Below are positions 12,001 through 22,236 of a DNA stretch of 64,000 bases, one piece after another. The position numbers and the translations under genes are program-made. Every line of letters starts with the position of its first letter. Within the stretch, counting starts at the first letter, position 1. A model generated the notes under the pieces. That model was not told the DNA's origin. It saw nothing but the letters and a program-made list of their open reading frames with translations, and did not search any database. Origin of the DNA: Pseudozyma flocculosa PF-1 (taxonomy: Eukaryota > Basidiomycota > Ustilaginomycetes > Ustilaginales > Ustilaginaceae); NCBI RefSeq assembly GCF_000417875.1, contig NW_006920877.1:350825-414824 (forward strand), read 5' to 3'.

Positions 12001-12895
12001 GCGGGAAGTTGGCTCTGCTCCAGGCGGCCGCCACCGTCTTGATGATCTTGCTCAGCTCCGAGACGTAAGCCGACTCGCTCTCCATCAGGTCGACCAGCGG
12101 ATTCACCTTCTTGGCCCTGTCCGCATCCTGGCCGTCGCCCCCGCTACCGCCGCTGCCGCTGCCGCCTGCGCCTCCGCCGTTGAAGCCATTCCCGCCAGGG
12201 GCCCCGCCGGATCCGCCATTCGCACCGCCCCCGCCGTTTCTCGACCCTGCCGGACTCGAGGACCCGCCGCCGAACGACGAGCCAAAACTGCCATCGTCGA
12301 AGCCGCCGCCCACCGACGGTGCTGATCCGCCGTTGAGATCGGAAAGATGTGTGCCGAGAAACGTGCCGAGATCGAAGTCCTGGAAGCTGAGTCCCCCGGC
12401 CGTTGGTCCGCTGGGAAGGTGCGATAAGGAGGTTGTCGCTGCAGAGGACCGAACGCCGGGGCCGCCGCAGTGAAATGGGCGCGGAGGCCTTGGCCCTGGG
12501 CGCGGCCTAGCATACGTCGAAGCCGAGCTGATAGCCCTCCTAGGGCCCGCGACGAATGGCGGGGACGGTCCAGCCGAAGGAAGCAGCTGTAGTCCTCCGC
12601 CGTCCATCCTGACAGAGAAAGGCGGTGCGGTGAGGCGATGTGGTAGAGGCGGCGGTGGACGCGGGATGATCTGGCCGACCTGAAACGTCGTCCCCGTCAG
12701 GGAGTCGGCACGCCTTGGTCCTGGACAGCTCCGGTGACGAGTCGCCTCAACAGAGCTGTTGGTCGTTGCCCGACGTTGGAGAGCAGCAAGGGGCGGATTC
12801 GCATGGGTCGGCGGTGGGGGTCGATGGGGTGTCCAGTCGGTCGCAGCCGCGGGTTCGGGAGATGGTGGGAGCGATTGTGACGGAGGGCGAGCCAT
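9082..12895 (-). CDS. RhoGEF (DH) - PH domain protein with a C-terminal PH-like extension
   Basis: Two exons on the minus strand, 12895-10633 and 10463-9082; the GTAAGT donor and TGACAG acceptor join in phase, giving 1214 aa. Residues 1-265 are Pro/Ser/Gly-rich. A DH domain follows at about 267-460: LVDLMESESAYVSEL is the CR1 helix, then FRCTEAIYRVNRSFLKALKEI, and CR3 lies around IRLKYYKKLYSRLLK. A PH domain lies at about 600-754, with DWISHLEECQRFAGS as its final helix. After a long Pro/Gly/Ser-rich linker (polyproline near residue 980), the last 110 residues form a separate folded block (MRCKIYLKQSHAQWKSLGN, TGIVYMLQMRSEE) resembling PH/RanBD-like or EVH1-like folds. DH-PH proteins activate Rho/Cdc42 GTPases at membranes to control polarity. 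Which Rho is the substrate cannot be told. No FYVE, CH or CNH domain is visible, so it is not a standard Don1, Cdc24 or Rom2. Confidence 0.85.
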
Positions 12896-14362
12896 CGTGA
12901 CGCCACAAGAGCATCGGAGCAGTGCAGCGAGCGCGAGCGCGAAGTGGTGGTGGCAGCGGTGATGAAGGGTAGGGCGGAGGTGGTGATGGTGATGGTGATG
13001 GTGGTTGAAGACGGAAAGTCAGCGGAAAGGCGACGAGGGCGCAAAGGGGCAGAAAGAGAGCAGCAGGTGGGTCGGGATCAGCGGTCAGGCTTTTAGATCA
13101 AAGTGGGGCGCCGCAACGTCACGACAGAGAGGCAGTTGGCGAGGCGTCGAGGAGCGGCGACGACGTCGCATCATTCGGAGGCAACTCAGGCTGGCGCGGC
13201 TCGGCGTCTCCTGCCCTCGGCCTCAAAGGCGCAACCTTGGCCGCAACGGGCCCTGCAGCCTGCAACTCGTCCATCCCCATTGCTCGCTGCCTCTCTTTCG
13301 GAGAAGCAACCATCATCCTCCTGCCAGCTGAGTCGAGCGTGTCCGCCTGCTTCGCCTACAAACCTCGCCCTGCCGGGATCGAGTGACCAGCCCTCCTCCC
13401 CCAACGTCTGTCCCTCTTCCTGATCGAGACCTGTACATCGGGAGGTATCGAGAGCGCACCGTCGCGTCTTCTGGAAAGCCGACACTCACCTTCGGAAGGA
13501 CTGCCAGCAGAGCCAAGCCTTGCCTCAACTTCGCGATGCGCTGCCGCAGACAAGACCTCGGTCGCAGCACAAAGGGCTCGATGACGAAGCGCGTGGCGTC
13601 CTCCGCACGGCTCGGGGCGTAGCCGTCGCTGTTGCCGTGACCGGGTCTGCGCGGCCGACAAAGGGCCTAGCCAAGTCGCAGGCAGATGAAGCAGTCAAAG
13701 TCGCCGAGGAGGCAGCAGTTCGACGGTTCAGCCGAGGTCGTGGTTCGTCGGTGCCGAGCGAGAAGCGGAAGCTGCCGGGGCCGCTGCTTGGGGAGCTTCC
13801 GGGCGATTGGAAGAAGGCCGACTCTGATGATGTCTGCAGTGAGCAGCAGCAAAAAGGTGGGAGAAGCGCGGTGATCGAGCTGATGAGGCCAGGATGCCGG
13901 CGAAGAGCGTCTCCAGTCTCCGAGTCGAAGGAGCCCTTTGCTCTTGCGGCAAGGCTGTCAAGGTGCGGGGCGGGGCGGGCGTGGGCAAAGATCCTGTCCG
14001 TAGGGCCGAAATAGCTGATGCGATCCGTTCAAAATTCGGGCGGGTCGGTCCGGAGGGCGGAGTCGTCGACAGGGTCGGCGGCGGCGTGTCGTCGTCGTCG
14101 TCGTCGTCGTTGTTGTTGTCGTCGTCCGATCAAGGGCGGTGTCGAGGGAGGGATGGTGGTTGGAAGGCGGGGGTGAGGGGAGGAGCCAAGTCTTTGTCGG
14201 GTCGCTGCGGCTGCTGGTGGTGCTGCTGCTGCTGTTGTTCCGCGCTGCTGCCCAAGCCAGGCTGAGAATGAGGTCGAGGTTCCGGTTGGCTTGGCCTCGT
14301 GCGCTCCGCTGAGAAAGAGGGTTGGCCAGAGAGGCAGCAGGCCAGGAGAGGGGGGTGAGGCG

Positions 14363-14394
<32 letters not shown>

Positions 14395-17300
14395 CGAGGG
14401 GGCCGCAGGAGCCAAACCGCGGCCAGGGCCCTGCCTTGGTCGTGCCTTTGCTTCTCACAGCCTGCCTGCCTGCCTGCTGGTGCTTTCGAAACAACAGGCC
14501 GGCAGGCAGACGGCCAGGCAGGCCTAGCTGCGTGCTCCTGCCTGCGTGCGTGCGAGGCCAGCAGGCAGGCAGGGTGCGTGGCTTGCCGAAACGATTTCCT
14601 TCCCCGACCGCACGCGTCGAATACAAATCCTCAATAGCAAATTCAAGGCCGCGCATCACGATCCCCGTTGTGCGGAATAAACGAGTAAAAGCCAGGTTGG
14701 CTTCGCACGCGTGCGTACGGCTTGGCAGGCCAGTTGGCTCGTTCAGAACAGGGCCGCCAAAAAGAGGGCGAGCAGGAAGTTTCAGCGTCGCATCGGCAGG
14801 GGCTGGCTCAAGCCTTCTTGGCGGGCAGAGGAGCTGGCTGGCCTGGCCCGACGCTCTCGAGGCCAAGGAGATGCTGCGGGCCAGGCCAGGGCAGACCGGA
14901 TCCTCCCCTTCTGCCGGCGGTGGCAGCACGCCATCTCTTCGATACCGTACGGCGAGCATCTCGACGACGAGCGAGGCCACTAGGTGGTGTATGGATGTGT
15001 CCACAGCGATGGCTCTCGCTTGGAGGGCTCTGACAGAAAGGCAAAGTCAAGACGGAAACACCGTACCCTGCTGCGACATGGGACGACCGTCGACCGTCGA
15101 CTGTTCTAGGCCAGCTTGCTTGGCGGCTTTGCCGCGGGTCGCAAGCGCACCGACGGCGAAGAGCGGTACCTAGACCGCGACGACTAGCCCGTCTTTCTGG
15201 CCGCGGTGAAAAGTCGAGCAGGCCGAGCCGATCGATGAGCCCGCGACATGGCTCTAGCCAGGCCGTACCTGGCCGCCCCGCTACGCACTCACGGTACTGT
15301 ACGTAGTGTACGAGCCGCGCGCCGGGGCCAGCGGGCCAGCTTGTCTTCGCGAAGCCACCTGCACGGCGCTTGTCAGGCGTACACCGAAGTCCAGCGTAGC
15401 CGCCGAGATGTGTGGCAAAGCTCACTCGTCGGATGGGCAGGCATCCGCGATGATGGCTCGACGTCGACGTTCGTGTCGGACGCCGTCGATCGTCGGGCTG
15501 CGCGACGGTGCGCTGCCGAAGTCAAGCCGACAGATGGAAATGACGCTAGGGAGAGGGGGGGACCGACTAGGGCCGCGCTGCGACCTAGGGTGATCCGTAG
15601 CCGATGGCACGAACTGCCTGCTCCCTGGCCACCGGCTGAGCGGTGAAAGGTAGGTACAGTACGGTGCCGGTGCGTTCAAAGGAGAAGTGAGCGAGAGAGG
15701 GGTAGTGTCGCACTCTCGTCCAGCATGTCGGTGGGCCGCCTCAGCATCGGATGTTGCTGCAGGTCCAGGACCGCCGCTGCTGCTGAAATGTGCCATCGTT
15801 CAGGCAGCGAACCAGCCCCCTCTCGACACTTGATGACAGGGCCCGTCCACACCTTCCATCCGTACACATGTGTAGCTGAAGGCACTGCGGCTGAAGCCAG
15901 CAGGCGGACAGTGCTCTGGTCTGTCAGGGTCGCGGGAGCAAGCAAGGCGGCCGCCGCCCTGCGAGCCCAGGGACCGCCCTGGCAGCTCACAGAGCGGCGA
16001 GCAGCGAGCAGCGAGCGCTGTTCCGCGGCCCAGACACGTCTGCCTCTTTGAAGAAGAAAGAAGGTCGCATCGCAGCTCGATCGGCGGCACACCTCCTCGA
16101 GGCTGAGGTGCAGGCTAGGTGGCCGCTCGCCACGGCCCCTCTTTGTACGCCCCCCATGTGTGCTCATGGTCGACCTGCTGTAGCCCATTCAACGGCCCTG
16201 TTCGTGGTGGCTCGCGTCCGTGTCGATGGCGCGGAAAAGCGCCGGGGATGCGTGCGGAGGAGAGTGTAAAAGGAAGCTGCCGGTCATGCTTGGACCTGCC
16301 GAACAATGGCGAGCAGATACATAGATAGAGGGCGTGAGCTCTCACGTCCCTCGTGAGATCGACCAGGGGGCCTGCTCTTCGTGAGGTGGCGGCAGTCATC
16401 GATCTTCTGTTTCAGGGCACGTTGCCCTATGCTTCGTGCCCCGACGAAGTAGATCTCGCATCGGGAGGCCGGTGCGAACGAAGGAGGAGCAAAGCTCGAG
16501 CCTGGCGATGATCGACCGAGGTCCACGACGAGTCCAATAATGCGTCAATGGTCGTGGTGCCGAGGCAGGAGCAGCGGAGACGCCGAGGATCGACATCGCA
16601 TCGGCGGAGCGTCGCCGTTGCGTCGGGCCGTATACCGCGCGCGCGCACGTCGGAAACCAACGGTCGAGCGACGGGAGGGAGCCCTGTCTGCCTGCTTTTG
16701 CAACCCCGGCGGGTGCGTGGCACAAAAGGGCGCGTTGGTGCCAAAAGGATGCGCGGACCCCCGCTGCCGCCGCCGCCGCTGCTGCTGCAGCTGCTGAGCT
16801 GGGGTTCTCTGCCGTCAGCCGGACGGCCGCAGCGAAAGAGTTTTCGCACCTGCGGATGGCGAAGACGAGGCCAAGGTCGAATGCCACGGATACGGTAGAG
16901 GCTTGGCAGGCGGTGCCTCGTTGGCGTTCCTTTGCCCGTCTGTCGCTAGAGAGGAGAGCTCGACCTCGCCAGGTCAGGCTGGGCCGGGCGGACGCAGCGG
17001 TCGCGGCGACATACCGTATCAAAGTGGCGCCTTAGACGCTCGAGCCCGCCACTGGACAGGCCCGGCTCGCGAGACCGTTATTGGTTGCCGGTGCCAAGCA
17101 CTTTGCGATTGCAGGCCCAGGCACGGCGCGCTCTAGGTACTGATACCATCGAAAGACGAGCTCGATGAGATGTCATGCCTGGCTAGGGCCTCGAGATCTG
17201 GCAGTAGCGGCATGGACCTTGCCGCGGGATGTCCTGGCCAGTCGGGGCTCGCAGTAGGGCCTGGGGCCGTTGCAGGGCGAGAAATGGGGAGCGGCCGTAA

Positions 17301-18296
17301 AAGGAAGGCGTGGAGCCCCAGCGGCCTACAGGTTGATCGCCGTGAGAGAGTAACACTTAGCTCGCATTCCACGCCTCCGGTGTTTACCTACCTCTCTCCA
17401 GGCAGAAGCAGAGCGCGCCGCGGTGGTGTTTCGGCAAAGCGGCGCATGTGGTCCGCCGTGGTGCCATCCTGGCGTATCTTCGGGATTGCCGCGACGTTGT
17501 TGAGCTGGCGCTGATGGCTCGCAAATAGAAGGCGAGTCGGTGACGTCCCGATCGGCAGCGCGGGAGGGACTTGTCGAGCATGCTTGGCGTCGTCGTCGGC
17601 GTCGCCGGCGACATCCCCTGATGCCGTCTCTCGCGGAAGCCGCCGAGACAAGCCCACGGCAGATCCGACGACGAAGAGCGCAACGCCCGTCCCTGCACCC
17701 CGACCGAACCGGCCGACGTTTGATTGAAGCCCGGAAGGCCCGACCGGAGTGAGGCCGCGACGAGCGGTAGTATGACGACCCCGAGGCGGAGGCCGACGAG
17801 GGTGCGCCCAGAAGTCGGTCGATGGAAACCGCCTCGTAAATTGAGCGCGAAAAGGGCCAGGCCCACAAGCCTGCAAACCCAGGCAGAAGCAGGGCCGTGG
17901 CCGGCTTCCCGCTGCAGGTTGCGCTCATCGCGGCCAAAGAACCGACGACCAGAGGACCCTGGCCTGCCTGGTTGGCTGGCCGGCCTCGTTCCGCCAGCGA
18001 CTCCTCTGAGCTACAGACTGCAACTCAACCCCCCAGCCTCTGCCCCACCACCGCCATGCGCTCGCTGCTCTGCCATCATCGCCACCACCGCCACTACCAC
18101 CGCCAACGCCTCCGCCGACCCGAAAGGCCAACTCTGCCCGTCGGCGCACGCTGTCCACGTCCCGCGCCGCGGCAGAAAGGCTGACCGCCATAACGAGAAG
18201 CGCAGCTCGCGACTACCCGACTCGATTTTGCAGGAGCTCGATCAACGACTCTCCGGCTGGCCGTGACAGAGTTACACCCTGCGGCACGAAGCGACC
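12896..18296. other. 5.4 kb interval without a convincing gene
   Basis: Overlapping open frames occur on both strands (for example 13958-15004 minus, 14322-15173 plus, 16396-17022 minus). They are Arg/Ala/Cys-rich, lack recognisable domains, and compete with one another in every frame, as expected of random frames in GC-rich DNA. The interval holds a (CAGG)8 array (14363-14394), many CAGGC/GCCTGCC words (14340-14900), and a locally AT-richer patch near 14620-14690. It is upstream of both flanking genes (RhoGEF minus, protease plus), so it must contain both promoters. Long 5' leaders or noncoding RNA are possible but unsupported. Confidence 0.5.
14363..14394. repeat. (CAGG)8 tetranucleotide array
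   Basis: Eight perfect CAGG units. They sit in a wider area rich in CAGGC words and mirrored GCCTGCCTGCCTG (14460-14480), within the interval upstream of the RhoGEF and protease genes. Confidence 0.9.
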
Positions 18297-20309
18297 ATGC
18301 TGGCGCAGCGCATCGTACTGGTCGCAGCCTGCGTCGTCGTCGCCGGCTGGGCCAACTTGGCAGCCGCAGCTCCGGACCACGCGCCGACCTACTTCGATCC
18401 CGCACACGAAGCCCCAGCAGAGAGCCTCCGATCGGCAGAGCTGAGGCCGCCGCCGCCAGCGTCCGACGTCTACGGCCACCTCGGAGGGGACCATTTCGAT
18501 CATGCGCAGGTGCAGCAGCAGCGACTGGCCCACCTGCGCCGCCGCCAGGCCGTCCAGGGTCCCCAAGACTCATCGTCCAATCCCCACGACAAGCTCCAGA
18601 TGCTCGGCTTCATCGGCAGTGCATACAACCTTCCGCTCAACGTGTCTTCCAATCCGGCGCAGCGCGTCTTTGTTCAGCTCGATACGGGATCCAGCGACCT
18701 CTGGATCGTCTCTGCGGGCTGCCAGTCGCAGCAGTGCCGCAGCGGCGAAGTCCTCAAGTTCGACGAGGGCCGCAGCTTGTCCTACCGTCCGCTCAATCTA
18801 AGCCTCGTCGAAGGGCAAAGCGTCAACGTATCGAGCAGCCGTGGCGACGTCGGTGGCTCGTCGTCGTCATCGTCTCGCGGCCAGGACGGCCAGCTGTATG
18901 ACGGCACGGGCGGTCGACGCATCGCGTACGCCAAGAGGCAGGCGGCAGCGAGCGCATCGAGGCAGGTGCCGTTCCGCATCGCCTACGACGACGGCACCGC
19001 CGCCTCGGGCCTCATCGCCTCGGAAAACTTCACCATCAGCGACCTCGGCGTCACCGACCAGCTCTTTGCCCTGGTCAACCGTACCAATGTCACGCTCACC
19101 GAGCAGGGCATATCGGGCGTGATGGGCTTCGGCTTCCCGCGGGGCAGCGTGATTGCGCGCAGCCTGGCCGCCTTTGACGACCAGCTCGGTCCTGCCAAGG
19201 ACAGCCCACTCGCCTTCTCGCTGCTGCAGGGCAGCGATCTGTCCTACCCGCTGTTTGGTATCTCGCTCGCCCGCGATGGCGGCCGCATCACGTTTGGCGC
19301 CGTCGACCCGAGGGTGCTGCCGCAGCCCGCGGACCGCGCTCAGATCGAGTGGCACGATGTCGTCCCCTTTCCCTCGGGCAACACGGCCCTGCCCGCCAGC
19401 AGCAGCTACAACTTCGACGAGCAGGCGCTGGGAGCCTACGTCTCGTGGACTCTGCGCCTGACGGATGCGGGCGCGGCAGGGCAGAGCGCGCAGCTGAAGC
19501 CGACATTCCCCGCCGTCGGCGCCGACCCCTTGGCCCTGCTCGACACGGGCACGTCGTCGATCGTCGGTCCGCCCGCCGGGGTCGAGGCCATCTTCCGGCA
19601 CATCACCAATGCCCGCCACGTCGGCGGGGGTCGCTTCGTGGTGCCGTGCGACACGCGCGATCGGATGCACTTTTCCTTTGGTGGCCGCAACATCACGCTG
19701 CTGCCGGACGACTACATCATCGGGCCAGCGAGCAGCCAGCCGCAGCTGTGCTTTGCCTGGCCTGCGGCCGTCGAGCCGGGCACCGACGGCGTCGACTGGG
19801 TGCTTGGCACGCCGTTCCTGCGAGCCGTCTACTCGGTCTATAGCATCGGTCTCAACGGCAAGGAGCCGCCCAAGATTGGACTCTACCCGCTGCGCCAGCC
19901 TGCCGACGCCACGGATCCGGCGACGATCTTTGCGCCCGAGCCCGAAGAGAGCGTCAGCGCCTTCCTGCGCGAGCACGCGACGACGGTGGCGTCGGTGCTG
20001 CCCAACTCGCTCGTGAGCGTGCCCGTCGCCACTTCGGCGACGTACGCGTTCGTCAACGCCTCCGCGACGGCATCGATCGGCGTCGCTCCGACCTCGGCCG
20101 GGGGACCCTCGACATACAGCCCGCTTCTGACGGCGCAGAGCGGCATCTCGGGCGTGCCGGCGATATCGAGCAAGTCGACGCCGCTGCCCATCCCGTCGAA
20201 TCCGGCGACGACGGGCGATGCCAACGGCGCGCTGCCGGCACCGGCCGGCCTGGCAGCGCTGCTGGCGACGGTGGCAGCGGCGGCCAGCTTCGCCTCTCTG
20301 TTGCTATGA
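18297..20309 (+). CDS. Secreted, probably GPI-anchored aspartic protease (yapsin-like, A1 family)
   Basis: Single exon, 670 aa. The first 24 residues form a signal peptide (hydrophobic core IVLVAACVVVAG, then AAAAPDH). A propeptide runs to about residue 90, ending near a dibasic/tribasic LRRRQ site. The pepsin fold carries two catalytic motifs: VQLDTGSSDLWIVSAG (Asp129) and LLDTGTSSIVGPP (Asp416). The flap has FRIAYDDGTAASG. Several N-x-S/T sequons are present (NVSS, NLSL, NFTIS, NRTNVT, NITL). The C-terminus is Ser/Thr/Pro-rich and finishes with a hydrophobic tail (LAALLATVAAAASFASLLL), as in GPI-anchored proteins. Such yapsin-like enzymes act at the cell surface on wall or secreted proteins. 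An inserted low-complexity loop (SSSSSSRGQDG, about residues 186-196) lies between strands of the N-lobe. Substrate is unknown. Confidence 0.92.
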   Translation: MLAQRIVLVAACVVVAGWANLAAAAPDHAPTYFDPAHEAPAESLRSAELRPPPPASDVYGHLGGDHFDHAQVQQQRLAHLRRRQAVQGPQDSSSNPHDKLQMLGFIGSAYNLPLNVSSNPAQRVFVQLDTGSSDLWIVSAGCQSQQCRSGEVLKFDEGRSLSYRPLNLSLVEGQSVNVSSSRGDVGGSSSSSSRGQDGQLYDGTGGRRIAYAKRQAAASASRQVPFRIAYDDGTAASGLIASENFTISDLGVTDQLFALVNRTNVTLTEQGISGVMGFGFPRGSVIARSLAAFDDQLGPAKDSPLAFSLLQGSDLSYPLFGISLARDGGRITFGAVDPRVLPQPADRAQIEWHDVVPFPSGNTALPASSSYNFDEQALGAYVSWTLRLTDAGAAGQSAQLKPTFPAVGADPLALLDTGTSSIVGPPAGVEAIFRHITNARHVGGGRFVVPCDTRDRMHFSFGGRNITLLPDDYIIGPASSQPQLCFAWPAAVEPGTDGVDWVLGTPFLRAVYSVYSIGLNGKEPPKIGLYPLRQPADATDPATIFAPEPEESVSAFLREHATTVASVLPNSLVSVPVATSATYAFVNASATASIGVAPTSAGGPSTYSPLLTAQSGISGVPAISSKSTPLPIPSNPATTGDANGALPAPAGLAALLATVAAAASFASLLL

Positions 20310-20537
20310 GGGGCTTCGGCCAGGGACCATTGCTTTGTCTGTTCCGGGAACTGCACCGCCATCGCTGTACCGTTAATCGCTCGTCGTCGTGAAAGCCCTC
20401 TTCCGCATGCCGTCCGAGCTGTGGGTATGATGCCGAGCCGCTTCTATTATCAATGTTCTGTGTCGTGACCGCCGTCTAGCGAGCGGAGTCTAGCGCCGGC
20501 CGACCGCCGACCGACCGCTGGCCTGCTGTTTCTCAGA

Positions 20538-21528
20538 TCAGGCCAGGCGAGGCTCTCCCCTGAGCTCGCCGAGGATGCCCTCGACCTCCCACGCGCCAGC
20601 CCAGTATCGGATGCCCGCCTTGACGTTTCCCTCGCGGGCGATGCGGGTCTCGAGGCCGCGGTAGCGTCGGACGAGGGCGAGGTCGTTGGCGCCGAGGCGG
20701 AGGACGGGGCAGTAGTCGTTTCCGCCGTCGCCGACGTAGATGATGCGGTCGAAGGCCTGGCGGCCGCCGTGGCGCGACAGGAAGGCCTCGAGCTCGTCGC
20801 CCTTGCACATGTTTGGCGAGCAGCCGACGGAGCAGGCGTGCTGGTTGGGCGACGAGGCGGGGATGCGTCGGGAGAGCTGCAGGCAACCGCTGGGCGACCA
20901 CGTGGCCGGGTTGGTGACAATCTCGGTGAAGAGCTCGAACGCAGGTGGAAGGAGGTTATGGTGCTGTGCGGCGGCGGAGGCGGGGGAGCGGGAAAGCGTC
21001 AGCAGTCACGTCGAAGGAGGCCATCCACCGTACTGCGGCGCTCACCTCGAGGATCGTGTCGATGTAGACCTGGTTCGAGTTGCTCAGGAGGAAGAAGGTG
21101 GTGTCGACGTTGGCGCTCTGCTTGAGGGCCTTGACGCCGCGCATCATGCCCGGGTGCATGGGGAGCATGCGGAGGGCGTTGAGGACATCGTCCTTGGACT
21201 TGCCCTCGACCTCGTGCAGCTCGACGAGGAGCTGGGAGCAGAGGTCGGTGAACTGGACGCTCGACTTGAGCTGCTTGAGCTTGGCGCGCAGCCGCGGCGA
21301 GAGGACCTCGTGCACGTACCGATCCGTGTCCTGGTCGGCGAGGGACCTGGGAGCGTGCGGCGTGGGGACGATGTCGAGGACAGAGCGAGGGTCGCCGTCA
21401 GCGCAAAAGCGGGCGAGGCTGTGTAGCTGGCGCGAGCGCCTCACTCACCAGTCAAAGTCGAACACGATGAGCTGCTTGGCCACCTTGGGCAGCGGCGATG
21501 GCGCGGTGTCCTTGGCCTGGGTCGACAT
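20538..21528 (-). CDS. HAD-superfamily phosphatase, PHOSPHO1/PHOSPHO2 type
   Basis: Three exons on the minus strand: 21528-21449, 21346-21046 and 20963-20538, phase-consistent, 268 aa. HAD motif I is split by intron 1: FDFD|WSLADQDTDR. The first Asp is the nucleophile and the second the general acid. Motif II is FFLLSNSNQVYIDTILEHH. Motif III/IV is IIYVGDGGNDYCPVLRLG, with the Mg-binding GDGGND. The segment CSVGCSPNMCKGDEL matches the Cys-rich cap of phosphoethanolamine/phosphocholine phosphatases and pyridoxal-phosphate-phosphatase-like PHOSPHO2. The length is normal for the family. The protein is likely cytosolic, releasing phosphate from small phosphomonoesters; the exact substrate cannot be read. 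It is divergent from acetoacetyl-CoA synthetase across about 700 bp. Confidence 0.9.
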
Positions 21529-22236
21529 GGCGTGGCGGGGCGGGGCGTGGCGGGGCGGTATAGGGTGGTGAGGCGGCGGTGGTGGTGTCCGGAAAGCAGC
21601 CGCGAGAAGAAAGTCAACAGCTCGTCATGCACGCCCGCGCCCTAGCCTTGCCTGGCGTGGCCTGCCAGCCCAGGCAAGGCTTCCTGTCGACCTGCCTGAC
21701 TCGAAAGAGGAGGCCGGCTGGCCCACAAGAGAACGCACGGAGAGGCCGGCAACGGGCTGGAAATTCCAGCGGGCGAGCCACGTTTTCTTCCTTCTCGCTT
21801 CGGCATCTCGCCGAGCCAAGGCGTGGGGGCCCGGGAGCACGATTCGGATCCGGCCGACGCCAGCTCGAGACCAACACCACCCCGCTCGACAGGCCTGCCA
21901 GGCCTGCCCGGCTTGGCGTCGGGGTGCGGGCCCTCGAGTTGCCGGGATCCCCGCTTCAGCCGACCGGCTACAGCCTCGTACACTAGCTGCTGTGGCCCCC
22001 TCTGCTCGCCGTTGGCCGTGTGGGGAAAGGTACGCTGCACCCGCCGTTGCCCCAGCACAGAGACTAAGACTTTGACTTGCTTTGATCCCGCCGCCGGGTG
22101 GTGCGTGGTCAGAAGATCTGCTGGGCTCCCTGGCCCGCCCTGAAAAGACAAGCAAGGCGGCGCTCGCCGTCCGAAGCCGCCTTCTCGTCCTCCCCACCAC
22201 CTCGCTCACCCCTTCACCCTCCCACCCGACCGCGCC
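21529..22236. promoter_or_regulatory. Divergent promoter between the HAD phosphatase and acetoacetyl-CoA synthetase
   Basis: These 708 bp separate the two outward-facing start codons. The interval contains palindromic-looking CCTTGCCTGGC...GCCAGCCCAGGCAAGG (about 21650-21680) and GACAGGCCTGCCAGGCCTGCCCGGC (about 21890-21915), the same word family as other promoters here, and a pyrimidine-rich leader before the AACS start (22180-22230). No gene is evident inside. Confidence 0.5.

Noticed and set aside
13958..15173. A 348-codon minus frame and a 283-codon plus frame in the long gap
   Set aside because: They run through CAGG repeats, are Cys/Arg/Ala-rich, and lack homologous blocks or splice-consistent partners.
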